From NCBI RefSeq assembly GCF_001552195.1, contig NZ_BCQS01000042.1:1-61054 (forward strand): a stretch of DNA of 61,054 nucleotides, read 5' to 3'. The translations under genes and the position numbers were made by a program. Under the pieces are notes generated by a model, which saw only the letters and a program-made list of their open reading frames with translations, was not told the origin of the DNA and did no database searches. This document shows positions 18,061 to 27,157 of the stretch, in pieces (position 1 is the stretch's first letter; every line of letters begins with the position of its first letter). Source of the stretch: Actinomadura latina NBRC 106108. GTDB lineage: Bacteria > Actinomycetota > Actinomycetes > Streptosporangiales > Streptosporangiaceae.

Positions 18061-18717
18061 TCAGCGGGGGGTGGATTCGCCGAGGCCGGCCTCGCGGGCC
18101 ACGACGATGGCCTGGGCACGGTCGGCGACGTGCAGCTTCATGAAGATGTTCGAGACGTGGTTGCGGACGGTCTTCTGGCTGAGGAAGAGCGTGCCGGCGA
18201 TCTCGGCGTTGCTGCGGCCCTGCGCGATCAGTTCGAGGACCTCCCGTTCCCGCTCGGTCAGCTCGGGGAACGCGGCCTGCCGCGGGTCGGGCATGTCGGT
18301 GAAATAGGTGAGGACGCGGCGGGCGATCTCCGGGCCGTAGATGGCCTCGCCGGCCGCGACCGCGCGGACGGCGCGGGCGATCTCCTCGGCGCCGGACTCC
18401 TTCAGCAGGTAGCCGCGGGCGCCGGCGCGCATCGCCGCGAAGACGGAGTCGTCGTCGCGGAACATCGTCAGCACCAGCACGCCGATGCGCGGGCTCGTGC
18501 GGGTGATGGTGCGCGTCGCCTCGATACCGTTGCCGCCCGGCATGTGCAGGTCCATGACGACGACGTCCGGCTGCAGCTCGGCGGCCAGCCGCACCGCGTC
18601 CGGCCCGTTCTCGGCCTCGCCGACGACCTCGACGCCCAGCGCCTGCAGGAGACCCTTCAGGCCCTGCCGGAACACCGGGTGGTCGTCGGTGATGAGCACC
18701 CGGATGGTCTCCGTCAT
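18061..18717 (-). CDS. NarL/LuxR-type response regulator
   Basis: A 218-residue response regulator. The receiver domain has acidic residues DDH at 11-13, phospho-acceptor Asp56 (VVMDLHMPG) and the conserved Lys in YLLKESG. The LuxR-type helix-turn-helix runs LTEREREVLELIAQGRSN to QKTVRNHVSNIFMKL. The kinase gene stops one base before this ATG (TAG|ATG), so the two are cotranscribed. The pair is inserted between clpX and valS. Confidence 0.94.
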   Translation of the reverse strand: MTETIRVLITDDHPVFRQGLKGLLQALGVEVVGEAENGPDAVRLAAELQPDVVVMDLHMPGGNGIEATRTITRTSPRIGVLVLTMFRDDDSVFAAMRAGARGYLLKESGAEEIARAVRAVAAGEAIYGPEIARRVLTYFTDMPDPRQAAFPELTEREREVLELIAQGRSNAEIAGTLFLSQKTVRNHVSNIFMKLHVADRAQAIVVAREAGLGESTPR

Positions 18718-19515
18718 CTACGCCCGCCTTCTTCCGACCGAAGGACGATGATATCCGGCGGCGGTCTCGGGGGTGCCGAGCGGGAGCCGGACGGCGACGA
18801 GGGTGCCGCCGCCGTTCCGGGACGTGATCACGCAGCTGCCGCCGACCTCGGCCGCCCACTCCTTCATCGCGGCGATCCCGCGGCGGGTCTGCGGACGGCC
18901 GCCGTTGCGCGCGGCGTCCGGCAGGCCGGGCCCGCTGTCGGCGACCACCAGGTGCAGCTCGGTGTCCCGCTTCAGCCGGACGGACGCGCAGCTCGCCGGG
19001 GCGTGCAGCCGGACGTTCGTGAGCGCCTCCTGCGCGATCCGGTAGGCGGCCACCTCCACCGCCGCGGGCAGCCCCGAGGGCTCGCCGTCGAACCGGATGT
19101 CGACCCGCTCGCAGCAGCCGTCCGCGAACGACTCGATGGCGGCGACGAGGCCGAGGTCGTCCAGCGCGGGCGGCCGCAGCCCGTGCGCCAGGTCCCGGAT
19201 CTCGCCGACGGTGCTCGCCAGCCGGTTGCGGACCTCGGCGAGCAGCGGATCGGTCCGCTCCGGCTCGCAGGCGAGCGTGATGCGGGCCGCGTCCAGCGAC
19301 ATGGCGAGGCTGGCGAGGGTCGGCCCGAGCCCGTCGTGCAGGTCGTGCCGGAGCCGCCGCCGCTCCTCCTCGCGGCTCGCGAGGATCCGCTCCCTGGAGC
19401 GTTGCAGGTCGGCGGTGAGCCGGCGGAGGTGAGGGATGGTCGCGGCACGTGCCGCCACGGCCCCCGCGGTGAACGCGCCGGCCAGCACGGCGGCGCGTGC
19501 CAGTACCGCTCGCAT
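18718..19515 (-). CDS. Short histidine kinase with one hydrophobic anchor and no sensor domain
   Basis: A 265-residue kinase of the HisKA_3 class. One hydrophobic stretch (residues 5-25) is followed by a coiled region and the phosphoacceptor box RHDLHDGLGPTLASL, with His60 as likely phosphorylation site. The HATPase_c domain follows, with an N-box at RIAQEALTNVRLHA and a DSGPGLP G1 box. There is no periplasmic loop or recognisable input domain, so the signal may be membrane-derived or come through a partner. It partners the abutting regulator. GGGA lies upstream of the start. Confidence 0.88.
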   Translation of the reverse strand: MRAVLARAAVLAGAFTAGAVAARAATIPHLRRLTADLQRSRERILASREEERRRLRHDLHDGLGPTLASLAMSLDAARITLACEPERTDPLLAEVRNRLASTVGEIRDLAHGLRPPALDDLGLVAAIESFADGCCERVDIRFDGEPSGLPAAVEVAAYRIAQEALTNVRLHAPASCASVRLKRDTELHLVVADSGPGLPDAARNGGRPQTRRGIAAMKEWAAEVGGSCVITSRNGGGTLVAVRLPLGTPETAAGYHRPSVGRRRA

Positions 19516-19727
19516 CCCGTCCCTCTCTCTCCGCCCCGGTGTCGCCGACCTTCCGGACCACCACCTTTTCGGGCGGGGCGACCCGGTGTCAGGTGACCTG
19601 TGTCCCGATCGTGACGGGAAAACGCTCTCAGCCGAGCGGGCGAGGGTGCGTCAGTCCTCCACGTCCTTGCGGATGTTCTTGACGGTGTCGGACATGGCCC
19701 CGGGGCGGCCCACCCCCGCGGCCCCCG

Positions 19728-19733
19728 TAGAAT
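19728..19733 (+). promoter_or_regulatory. -10 element for leaderless valS transcription
   Basis: TAGAAT ends eight bases before the valS GTG, so the transcript would start at or next to the start codon. No ribosome site is present. No convincing -35 is seen. Confidence 0.5.
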
Positions 19734-19741
19734 CTTCAGCC

Positions 19742-22363
19742 GTGACACAGCCTGGCAATGAGCGCGGCCACGGGGCCGCCGCGGACGTCGACCTGCCCAC
19801 CCAGTACCGACCGGCGGATGTAGAGGGCCGGCTCTACGAGCGGTGGGTATCGGCGGGGCTGTTCACCGCCGATCCCGGGCGCGCGCCGGAGCGTCCCGCG
19901 TACTCGATCGTGATCCCGCCGCCGAACGTCACCGGTTCGCTGCACATGGGGCACGCCCTCGACCACTCCATCCAGGACACCCTCGTCCGGCGCCGCCGCA
20001 TGCAGGGCTACGAGACCGCGTGGATCCCGGGCATGGACCATGCGGGCATCGCCACCCAGAACGTCGTGGAGCGCGAGCTGGCCAAGCAGGGCCGCTCCCG
20101 GCACGACCTCGGGCGCGAGGCGTTCGTCGAGCGGGTCTGGCAGTGGAAGGCGGAGTCCGGCGGCCGGATCCTCGGCCAGATGCGCCGCCTCGGCGACAGC
20201 GTCGACTGGACGCGCGAGGCGTTCACGATGGACGACGACCGCGCCCGCGCCGTCCGGACGATCTTCAAGCGGCTGTTCGACGACGGCCTGATCTACCGCG
20301 CCGAGCGCATCATCAACTGGTGCCCGCGCTGCCTGACGGCCCTGTCCGACATCGAGGTCGAGCACGAGGAGGTCGACGGCGAGCTGGTCTCGATCCGGTA
20401 CGGCTCCGGCGAGGACGAGCTGGTCGTCGCGACCACCCGGGCCGAGACGATGCTCGGCGACACGGCCGTGGCCGTCCACCCCGGCGACGACCGCTACGGG
20501 CACATGGTCGGACGGGAGATCGAGCTCCCGCTGACCGGCCGCCGCATCCCCGTCGTCGCCGACGAGCACGTCGACCCGGAGTTCGGCACGGGCGCGGTCA
20601 AGGTGACCCCGGCGCACGACCCGAACGACTTCGAGATCGGCCGCCGGCACGACCTGCCGTCGGTGTCGGTGATGGACGAGCGCGGCGTCGTCACCGCGTC
20701 CGGCCCGTTCGAGGGCCTCGACCGGTTCGAGGCGCGCCCGGCGGTCGTGGCCGCGCTGCGCGAGCAGGGCCGGATCGTCGCGGAGGTCCGCCCCTACAAG
20801 CATTCGGTCGGGCACTGCCAGCGCTGCTCCACGGTCGTCGAGCCGCGCGTGTCGCTGCAGTGGTTCGTGAAGGTGGAGTCGCTGGCGCGGGCCGCGGGCG
20901 ACGCCGTCCGCGACGGCCGTGTGAAGATCCACCCGCCGGAGATGGCGTCGCGCTACTTCGAGTGGGTCGACAACATGCACGACTGGTGCATCAGCCGGCA
21001 GCTGTGGTGGGGGCACCGCATCCCGGTCTGGTACGGGCCGGACGGGAACGTCGTCTGCCCGGGGCCGGACGAGGAGCCGCCCGCCGGCTGGACGCAGGAC
21101 ACCGACGTCCTCGACACCTGGTTCTCCTCCGCGCTGTGGCCGTTCTCCACGCTCGGCTGGCCTGACAAGACGCCCGAGCTGGAGCGGTTCTATCCGACGT
21201 CGGTGCTGGTGACCGGCTACGACATCCTGTTCTTCTGGGTCGCCCGGATGATGATGTTCGGCCTGTACGCGATGGACGGCGTCCAGCCGTTCGACACCAT
21301 CGCCCTGCACGGGATGGTCCGCGACCAGTACGGCAAGAAGATGTCCAAGTCGTTCGGGAACGTCATCGACCCGCTCGACTGGGTCGACGCCTACGGCGCG
21401 GACGCGACCCGCTTCACGCTGCTGCGCGGCGCGAACCCGGGCGGCGACGTCCCGGTCGCCGAGCAGTGGGCGCAGGGGTCGCGCAACTTCTGCAACAAGC
21501 TGTGGAACGCGACCCGGTTCGCGCTCATCAACGGGGCGCACGTCCGCGGCGACATGCCCGCCGAGGTGACGACCGTGGACGCGTGGATCCTGTCGCGCCT
21601 CCAGTCCGTCATCGCCGAGGTCGACGAGCACCTGGAGGGCTACGACTTCGCGAAGGCGTGCGAGGCGCTCTACCACTTCGCGTGGGACGAGGTCTGCGAC
21701 TGGTACGTGGAGCTGGCCAAGGTCCAGCTCGCGGACGAGCGGGCCGAGGCGACGCGACGCGTCCTGGGCGAGGTCCTCGACAAGCTGCTGCGGCTGCTGC
21801 ACCCGGTGATCCCGTTCGTCACCGAGGAGCTGTGGACGTCCCTCACCGGGGGAGAGACGGTCCTCACCGCGCCGTGGCCGGCCGCCGAGCCCGCCCGCGC
21901 CGACCGGGACGCCGAGGCCCTCATCGAGTCGCTGCAGCGGCTCGTCACCGAGGTCCGCCGGTTCCGCGCCGACCAGGGCCTCAAGCCCGGCCAGAAGGTC
22001 GCGGCGGCGCTGGAGTGGGGCGGCTCGCCGCTCGCCGCGCACGAGGAGGGCGTCCGCGCGCTGCTGCGCCTCACCCCGCCCGGGGACGGGTTCTCCGCCA
22101 CCGCGTCGCTGCCCGTCGAGGACGTCGCGGTGCGGCTCGACACCGCCGGCGCGATCGACGTCGCCGCCGAGCGCAAGCGGCTGGAGAAGGACCTGGCCGC
22201 CGCCCGCAAGGAGGTCGACCAGGCGCGCCGCAAGCTCGGCAACGAGGCGTTCATGGCGAAGGCCCCCGAGGCGGTCGTCGCGAAGAACCGCGACCGGCTC
22301 GCCCAGGCGGAGGCCGACATCAGCCGGCTGGAGTCGCAGCTGACCGCGCTGCCGGCGGGCTGA
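19742..22363 (+). CDS. valS: Valyl-tRNA synthetase
   Basis: An 873-residue class I synthetase charging tRNA-Val. HIGH-type motif HMGH is in PPPNVTGSLHMGHALD and KMSKS is in GKKMSKSFGN. The CP1 editing domain lies between (for example ATTRAETMLGDTAVAVHP), and a C-terminal coiled-coil arm (AERKRLEKDLAAARKEVDQA) is typical of ValRS. The GTG at 19742 is chosen because family similarity starts soon after it and TAGAAT lies directly upstream, suggesting leaderless initiation. It is at the head of the folC-ndk-mre block. Confidence 0.97.
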   Translation: MTQPGNERGHGAAADVDLPTQYRPADVEGRLYERWVSAGLFTADPGRAPERPAYSIVIPPPNVTGSLHMGHALDHSIQDTLVRRRRMQGYETAWIPGMDHAGIATQNVVERELAKQGRSRHDLGREAFVERVWQWKAESGGRILGQMRRLGDSVDWTREAFTMDDDRARAVRTIFKRLFDDGLIYRAERIINWCPRCLTALSDIEVEHEEVDGELVSIRYGSGEDELVVATTRAETMLGDTAVAVHPGDDRYGHMVGREIELPLTGRRIPVVADEHVDPEFGTGAVKVTPAHDPNDFEIGRRHDLPSVSVMDERGVVTASGPFEGLDRFEARPAVVAALREQGRIVAEVRPYKHSVGHCQRCSTVVEPRVSLQWFVKVESLARAAGDAVRDGRVKIHPPEMASRYFEWVDNMHDWCISRQLWWGHRIPVWYGPDGNVVCPGPDEEPPAGWTQDTDVLDTWFSSALWPFSTLGWPDKTPELERFYPTSVLVTGYDILFFWVARMMMFGLYAMDGVQPFDTIALHGMVRDQYGKKMSKSFGNVIDPLDWVDAYGADATRFTLLRGANPGGDVPVAEQWAQGSRNFCNKLWNATRFALINGAHVRGDMPAEVTTVDAWILSRLQSVIAEVDEHLEGYDFAKACEALYHFAWDEVCDWYVELAKVQLADERAEATRRVLGEVLDKLLRLLHPVIPFVTEELWTSLTGGETVLTAPWPAAEPARADRDAEALIESLQRLVTEVRRFRADQGLKPGQKVAAALEWGGSPLAAHEEGVRALLRLTPPGDGFSATASLPVEDVAVRLDTAGAIDVAAERKRLEKDLAAARKEVDQARRKLGNEAFMAKAPEAVVAKNRDRLAQAEADISRLESQLTALPAG

Positions 22364-22486
22364 CGCGGGCCGGACCGGTGACGGGTCGGACTCGGCACCG
22401 TGAACCGTCGGCGCGGCGGGCCCGCCGCCGTTACGATCCCGTTGGGCCCGCGGGCTTTTGGCGGTACATGAACCATCGGGAGTGCA

Positions 22487-23473
22487 ATGGCCGAATCACC
22501 TCCTCGGTCCGGTGCGCCGGACTCCGCGTCCGGAGATGACCTGGACGCGGCGCAGGTCATCGAGGACGGGGACCCGCCGGAGGCCGCTTCCGCGCCCTGG
22601 GGGAGGGCGCGCCCGTGGTGGTCGCTCGACCCGGGCGACGGGACGGGCCCGCTCAAGCCGGTGAACGGCACGGGCGGTCACCCGATGGCCAGAGGTTCGG
22701 GTGCCCATCCCGTGGTCGGCTCGGGAGCCCACCCCGTCGTCGGCTCGGGTGCGCATCCGGTGGTCGGCTCCGGCGCCCATCCCGTGCTCGGCACCGGCGG
22801 CCACCCCGTCGTCCAGGGCGGCACGGGCCCCGTGCCGGTGTTCCCCGGCGCCCCGAGGCCCGGCGCCCCGAGCAAGCGGCGGGTCCCCAGGCTGCTGCTG
22901 GTCGCCGCCGTCACCGCGGTCGCGGCGGTCGCCCTCCTGGCCGGCGCCCTGGCGTTCCGGACGTCCGGCGGCGACGCCGAGGACGCCCGCACGGCGGGCC
23001 TCCCCGCGTCCAAGAAGGTGATCGACGCGGGCCCGGCGGCCGGCGGGCTGCACAAGGACGGCCTGACGCCGCCGCAGGCGAGCGCCGCGTACCCGTTCAT
23101 CGCCGGCGCCGTCGAGGCGGGCGGCGTCCCGGTCGCGAAGCGGGGAATGGCCGTCTACAGCGAGGAGCCCGTGCGTAAGGTCAACGTCCTGTTCATGGGC
23201 GGGACGGGCCACGTCGGCAACCCGGCGGACTTCCTGCAGAAGGTCCAGCCGACCACGTTCATCGCCGGCCAGGACGCCGAGCCCGGCGGCAGCGGCGGGA
23301 AGGCGGCCTGCGGCACGTTCGCGGTGCTGGCCGAGATCCACACGTACTGCGCGTGGGCGACCAGGGACTCCTACGGCATCGTGGCGTCCAACCGCCCGAC
23401 GCTGAACCCGAAGTTCCCGCTGATGGCCGACGTGATGCGCCGCATCAGGAATGACGTCGAGCGGCCGAAGTGA
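22487..23473 (+). CDS. Single-pass membrane protein with GSGAHPVV repeats, unknown function
   Basis: A 328-residue protein I cannot name. Residues 70-109 are five copies of an octapeptide (GSGAHPVV and variants) encoded by 24-bp tandem repeats. A Pro/Gly-rich segment and basic patch SKRRVPR follow, then one transmembrane helix (about 134-157) and an extracytoplasmic C-terminal domain of about 170 residues with two cysteines (AACGTF, YCAW) that could pair. The basic residues before the helix suggest N-in, C-out topology. ATG at 22487 follows CGGGAG. Its 3' end overlaps the convergent folC-like gene by 29 bp. Confidence 0.75.
   Translation: MAESPPRSGAPDSASGDDLDAAQVIEDGDPPEAASAPWGRARPWWSLDPGDGTGPLKPVNGTGGHPMARGSGAHPVVGSGAHPVVGSGAHPVVGSGAHPVLGTGGHPVVQGGTGPVPVFPGAPRPGAPSKRRVPRLLLVAAVTAVAAVALLAGALAFRTSGGDAEDARTAGLPASKKVIDAGPAAGGLHKDGLTPPQASAAYPFIAGAVEAGGVPVAKRGMAVYSEEPVRKVNVLFMGGTGHVGNPADFLQKVQPTTFIAGQDAEPGGSGGKAACGTFAVLAEIHTYCAWATRDSYGIVASNRPTLNPKFPLMADVMRRIRNDVERPK
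22694..22813. repeat. Five 24-bp tandem repeats coding for GSGAHPVV
   Basis: Units begin at 22694, 22718, 22742, 22766 and 22790 and differ mostly at third codon positions, so the peptide is conserved better than the DNA. The last unit reads GTGGHPVV. Confidence 0.8.
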
Positions 23474-24641
23474 CGAACAGCCGCTCGGTGCAGGCGTCGA
23501 CCACGCCGAGGACGTGCCCGGTGAAGTAGCCGGTGCCGAGGACGATCACGCGGTGCCCGAGCGTGGCGAGGGATTCCGGTGTGATGGCGGCCGAGTCGAC
23601 GACGTCCCAGCCGGGCGGCAGCGGGCGGGTGAAGCTCAGGTGCGGCAGCGGCAGCCGGACGAACGTCACGGGCAGCGCGCCGAGCGCGGCGACGGCCCCG
23701 TCGACGTCCTTGTGGTCGGGGAGGCAGACGACGGCGTGGTCGATCGTCCCCCAGGCCTCCCGCGCGGCGGCCAGCGCGGCGGCGACGCCGGTCCGGTCGA
23801 TGGCCGAGTCGATCAGCAGCCTCGTCGCGGACCCGGGCACGTCGTGCCGGGACATCCGGCCCGGCAGGACGACCGACGCCAGTACCTCGCGGAGCGTCCC
23901 CGCCGGGGGCTCGGCCGCGCCCGGCATGCGCCGGGCGGCGGCGACGCCCAGTTCGGCGGCGGCCCGCCCCAGCCCGGCGGGCAGCAGATCGGCGGGCAGC
24001 CCGCCGGGTGCGACGACCTCGGCGTCCCGCAGCACCTCGGCGGCCGGTGCCGGCTGCGGCGCCGACAGCACGGCGGTCTCCGGCCCCGCGACGCCGAGTT
24101 TCTCCCGCGCGATCTCCGCCTCGGTGTCCCCGAGCACGCCGGCGTGCTCCAGGAAGATCGGCGTGATGGCGGCGACGTCCGGCGGGAACAGGGCGACCTC
24201 GTCCGACCGTCCGCCCATCCCGGCCTCCAGGACGAGCGCGTCCGCGCCGGCCCGCCGCGCGTGCAGGACGCCCGCGAGGAGGAACAGGCCCGACGGCGAC
24301 AGATAGCCGGCCGAGGGCGGCGGGAGCGTGCCGATGGCCTTGTCGAGGGCGCCCGCGAGAAAGGCCAGGTCCTCTTCCGAAACGGCGCGTCCGTCGATCC
24401 TGATCCGGTCGCGGTTCGTGCGCAGGCCGGGACTCGTGACGGTGCACACCCGAAATCCGGCGGCGGCGAGGAAGGCCGACGCGTAAGTCGCCGCCGTGCC
24501 CTTCCCCTTCGACCCCACGACGGTGAGGACGGGCGAACCGGGGGCGAGAACCCCCAACGCGCCGGCGAGCGCACGGGCCCGCCCGACGTCGCGGGTCTCG
24601 CCCGGAGCGCGCCGCTCCCACTCCCGGAAGAACACGTCCAT
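23445..24641 (-). CDS. Diverged folylpolyglutamate synthase-like Mur ligase
   Basis: A 398-residue Mur-ligase-family protein. The P-loop is VVGSKGKGTAAT, followed by TSPGLRTNRDRIRIDG as in FolC, LEAGMGGRSDEV, and TPIFLEHAGVLGDT. The C-terminal ligase domain is shorter than in the neighbouring true FolC (474 residues), and the usual DGAHNP-type motif reads IDSAIDRTG. It lies back-to-back with folC, 56 bp between starts. It could act on a different amino-acid or pteridine acceptor, or be a diverging paralogue; the ATP-binding residues look intact. GGAG lies just upstream of the start. Confidence 0.78.
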   Translation of the reverse strand: MDVFFREWERRAPGETRDVGRARALAGALGVLAPGSPVLTVVGSKGKGTAATYASAFLAAAGFRVCTVTSPGLRTNRDRIRIDGRAVSEEDLAFLAGALDKAIGTLPPPSAGYLSPSGLFLLAGVLHARRAGADALVLEAGMGGRSDEVALFPPDVAAITPIFLEHAGVLGDTEAEIAREKLGVAGPETAVLSAPQPAPAAEVLRDAEVVAPGGLPADLLPAGLGRAAAELGVAAARRMPGAAEPPAGTLREVLASVVLPGRMSRHDVPGSATRLLIDSAIDRTGVAAALAAAREAWGTIDHAVVCLPDHKDVDGAVAALGALPVTFVRLPLPHLSFTRPLPPGWDVVDSAAITPESLATLGHRVIVLGTGYFTGHVLGVVDACTERLFVTSAARRHS

Positions 24642-24683
24642 ATCTCCAGTGTGGGGCCGGCCGGAGCGTGCCGCACCGCCGAG

Positions 24684-24689
24684 TAGGCT
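24684..24689 (+). promoter_or_regulatory. -10 element for leaderless folC transcription
   Basis: TAGGCT ends eight bases before the folC GTG, the same geometry as at valS. No ribosome site precedes the GTG. Confidence 0.45.
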
Positions 24690-24697
24690 CTGAGACC

Positions 24698-26122
24698 GTG
24701 AGTCAGCGAACCGAACCGGACGGCTACCGGGCGACCGTCGCCGCGATCATGGCCCGCGGGGTCGAGTGGGACATCGATCCCACCCTCGACCGGATCCGCG
24801 ACCTGGTCGACGTCCTCGGGGAGCCGCACCGCGCGTACCCGGTGATCCACATCGCCGGGACGAACGGCAAGTCCAGCACGGCGCGGCTCATCGAGTCGCT
24901 GCTGCGCGAGCGCGGCCTGCGCACCGGCCTCTACACCAGCCCCGAGCTGACCACGCTGCGCGAGCGCATCGCGATCGACGGGGAGCCCATCAGCGAGGAG
25001 CGGTTCGTCGAGGCGTTCGACGACGTCCTGCCCTACGTCGAGCTGGTCGACGGCAAGCACGCGGGGCGGCTGTCGTTCTTCGAGGTCCTGACGGCGATGG
25101 CGTTCGCGGCGTTCGCGGACGCCCCGGTCGACGTCGCGGTGGTCGAGACGGGCATGGGCGGCAGCTGGGACGCGACCAACGTCGCGGACGGCGCGGTCGC
25201 CGTGATCACCCCGATCGGCCTGGACCACACCCGCTACCTCGGCGACACGCTGGAGGAGATCGCCGGCGAGAAGGCGGGCATCATCAAGACCGGCGCGGTC
25301 GCGGTGCTCGCGCAGCAGCCGGTCGAGGCGGCCGAGGTGCTGCTGCGCCGGGTCGTGGAGGTCGGCGCCACGGCCGCGCGTGAGGGCATCGAGTACGGCG
25401 TGCTCGACCGCGACGTCGCCTTCGGCGGCCAGCAGATCAGCATCCGGGGCCTGCACGGCGTGTACGACGAGATCTTCCTGCCGCTGTTCGGCGAGCACCA
25501 GGCGGGCAACGCCGCGACGGCCCTCGCCGCCGTGGAGGCGTTCGCCGGCGGCGCGCCGACCAGGGGAGAGGCCAACCTGGAGGCGGCGACCCGCATCGCG
25601 GCCGGCGAGTCCTACCTCGGCGGCGCCGAGGGGCAGCTCGACCCGGCGCTGGTGCGCCGCGGCTTCGCCGCGTCGGCCTCGCCGGGACGGCTGGAGGTCG
25701 TGCGGACCGGCCCGACCGTCCTGCTGGACTCCTCGCACAACCCGGCCGGGATGGCGGCGACCGTCGCCACGATCACCGAGTCGTTCGGCTTCACCCGGCT
25801 CGCCGGGGTGCTCGCCATCGCCGCCGACAAGGACGTCGCGGGCGTCCTGGACCAGCTCGAACCGGTCCTGGAGGAGCTCGTGGTGGCCCGCAACTCCTCG
25901 CCGCGCTCGATGCCGCCCGAGGAACTGGCCGAGATCGCCGAGGGGATCTTCGGCCCCGATCGCGTCCATGTCGAGCCGCGGCTGGACGACGCCATCGACC
26001 GGGCGATCGGCCTCGCCGAGGAGACCGGCGAGTACCGGGGCGCCGGCGTGCTGATCACCGGGTCGGTGGTCACGGCCGGCGACGCCCGCACCCTGCTGCG
26101 CGTTGAGGAAGGCCGCCGATGA
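24698..26122 (+). CDS. folC: Bifunctional folylpolyglutamate synthase/dihydrofolate synthase
   Basis: A 474-residue FolC that adds glutamates to folates. The P-loop is IAGTNGKSSTARL, followed by SPELTTLRERIAIDG, VVETGMGGSWDATN, the magnesium/carbamate region TPIGLDHTRYLG with EIAGEKAGIIK, and the C-terminal motif LLDSSHNPAGM. GTG at 24698 is the first codon in register with the family N terminus. The stop overlaps the start of the DUF4233 gene (ATGA), the usual actinobacterial arrangement. Confidence 0.96.
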   Translation: MSQRTEPDGYRATVAAIMARGVEWDIDPTLDRIRDLVDVLGEPHRAYPVIHIAGTNGKSSTARLIESLLRERGLRTGLYTSPELTTLRERIAIDGEPISEERFVEAFDDVLPYVELVDGKHAGRLSFFEVLTAMAFAAFADAPVDVAVVETGMGGSWDATNVADGAVAVITPIGLDHTRYLGDTLEEIAGEKAGIIKTGAVAVLAQQPVEAAEVLLRRVVEVGATAAREGIEYGVLDRDVAFGGQQISIRGLHGVYDEIFLPLFGEHQAGNAATALAAVEAFAGGAPTRGEANLEAATRIAAGESYLGGAEGQLDPALVRRGFAASASPGRLEVVRTGPTVLLDSSHNPAGMAATVATITESFGFTRLAGVLAIAADKDVAGVLDQLEPVLEELVVARNSSPRSMPPEELAEIAEGIFGPDRVHVEPRLDDAIDRAIGLAEETGEYRGAGVLITGSVVTAGDARTLLRVEEGRR

Positions 26123-26463
26123 GCACGCGGACCGCTGACAACCCGGCACGGCGGCTGCTCGCCACCGTGCTGGCGTGCGAGGCCATCGTGATCGCGCTGG
26201 CGATCCCGGTCGCCGTGTCGGTGCTGGAGGTGGACGGCGCGACCGCGGGCGCGGTGTGCGGGAGCCTGGCGCTCGGCTGCCTGGTGATGGCCGGGCTGCT
26301 GCGCCGTCCCTGGGCGATCCCGGTGGGCACCGCGCTGCAGGTGCTCGTCATCGCGACCGGCTTCATGGTGCCGGCCATGTTCTTCCTCGGCGCCGTTTTC
26401 GGTGCGCTCTGGGGCACGGCCATCTGGCTGGGACGCAAGGCGATGAGCGCGCAGCCGCACTAG
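26119..26463 (+). CDS. DUF4233-type small membrane protein
   Basis: A 114-residue protein with about four hydrophobic helices (residues 12-37, 41-60, 65-85 and 88-105). It overlaps folC by four bases and precedes ndk, the fixed position of DUF4233 proteins in actinobacteria. The function is unknown; tight linkage suggests a role with folC or simple coupling. AGGAAGG near the end of folC can serve as the ribosome site. Confidence 0.85.
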   Translation: MSTRTADNPARRLLATVLACEAIVIALAIPVAVSVLEVDGATAGAVCGSLALGCLVMAGLLRRPWAIPVGTALQVLVIATGFMVPAMFFLGAVFGALWGTAIWLGRKAMSAQPH

Positions 26464-26501
26464 GTCCGGGCCGGAATGCCACTTCGGGCGCGCGAGCCGG
26501 G

Positions 26502-26507
26502 TAGTAT
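26502..26507 (+). promoter_or_regulatory. -10 element upstream of ndk
   Basis: TAGTAT, 43 bp before the ndk GTG, leaving a short leader that contains AAGGAGA. No convincing -35 is seen. Confidence 0.35.
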
Positions 26508-26550
26508 TCGCGCGCTTACCGAAACCGAATTTCCGCAAGGAGAACCACCC

Positions 26551-26961
26551 GTGTCCGAGCGCACTCTTGTCCTGGTCAAGCCCGACGGCGTCCGCCGCGG
26601 CGTCATCGGCGAGGTCATCTCCCGGATCGAGCGCAAGGGCCTGAAGCTCGTCGCGCTGGAACTCCGCACCCTCGCCCGCGAGACCGCCGAGAGCCACTAC
26701 GAGGAGCACGCCGGCAAGCCGTTCTTCGGCGACCTGGTCGAGTTCATCACCGGCGGCCCGCTCGTCGCCATGGTCGTCCAGGGCCCCCGCGCCATCGAGG
26801 CGTTCCGGTCCCTGGCCGGCGCCACCGACCCGGTCAGCGCCACCCCCGGCACGATCCGCGGCGACTTCGCGCTGGAGATCGGCGAGAACATCGTGCACGG
26901 CTCCGACTCCACCTACTCCGCCGACCGCGAGATCAAGCTCTTCTTCCCCGAACTGGGCTGA
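26551..26961 (+). CDS. ndk: Nucleoside diphosphate kinase
   Basis: A 136-residue NDP kinase that equilibrates nucleoside triphosphates. The N-terminal RTLVLVKPDGVRRG and catalytic His in NIVHGSDS are present, and the length is the normal bacterial one. GTG at 26551 follows AAGGAGA. A strong terminator follows, isolating it from the mre operon. Confidence 0.97.
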   Translation: MSERTLVLVKPDGVRRGVIGEVISRIERKGLKLVALELRTLARETAESHYEEHAGKPFFGDLVEFITGGPLVAMVVQGPRAIEAFRSLAGATDPVSATPGTIRGDFALEIGENIVHGSDSTYSADREIKLFFPELG

Positions 26962-26988
26962 GACGCGTCCCGGGGGGCGACTCTCGAA

Positions 26989-27013
26989 CGCGGGCCGGAT
27001 CTTCCGGCCCGCG
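26989..27013 (+). terminator. Terminator after ndk
   Basis: CGCGGGCCGGA and TCCGGCCCGCG form a perfect 11-bp stem with a 3-base loop, followed by the T-rich run TCTTCTTT. Confidence 0.88.
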
Positions 27014-27157
27014 TCTTCTTTAGCGAAAACCGAGCTGGTCAGAACGCGTTTTTTCCGCGACGCGCGGCGCCGGGGTGACTGCCCGCGGACGGGCGCGCAC
27101 GTTACGATGGACGCGCCGCTATACACGCCCGTCAATCATGAAGGGCTCCCTTTCTTC

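Noticed and set aside
22694..22813. 24-bp repeats as a CRISPR-like array
   Set aside because: They are in frame in a gene, contiguous and coding.
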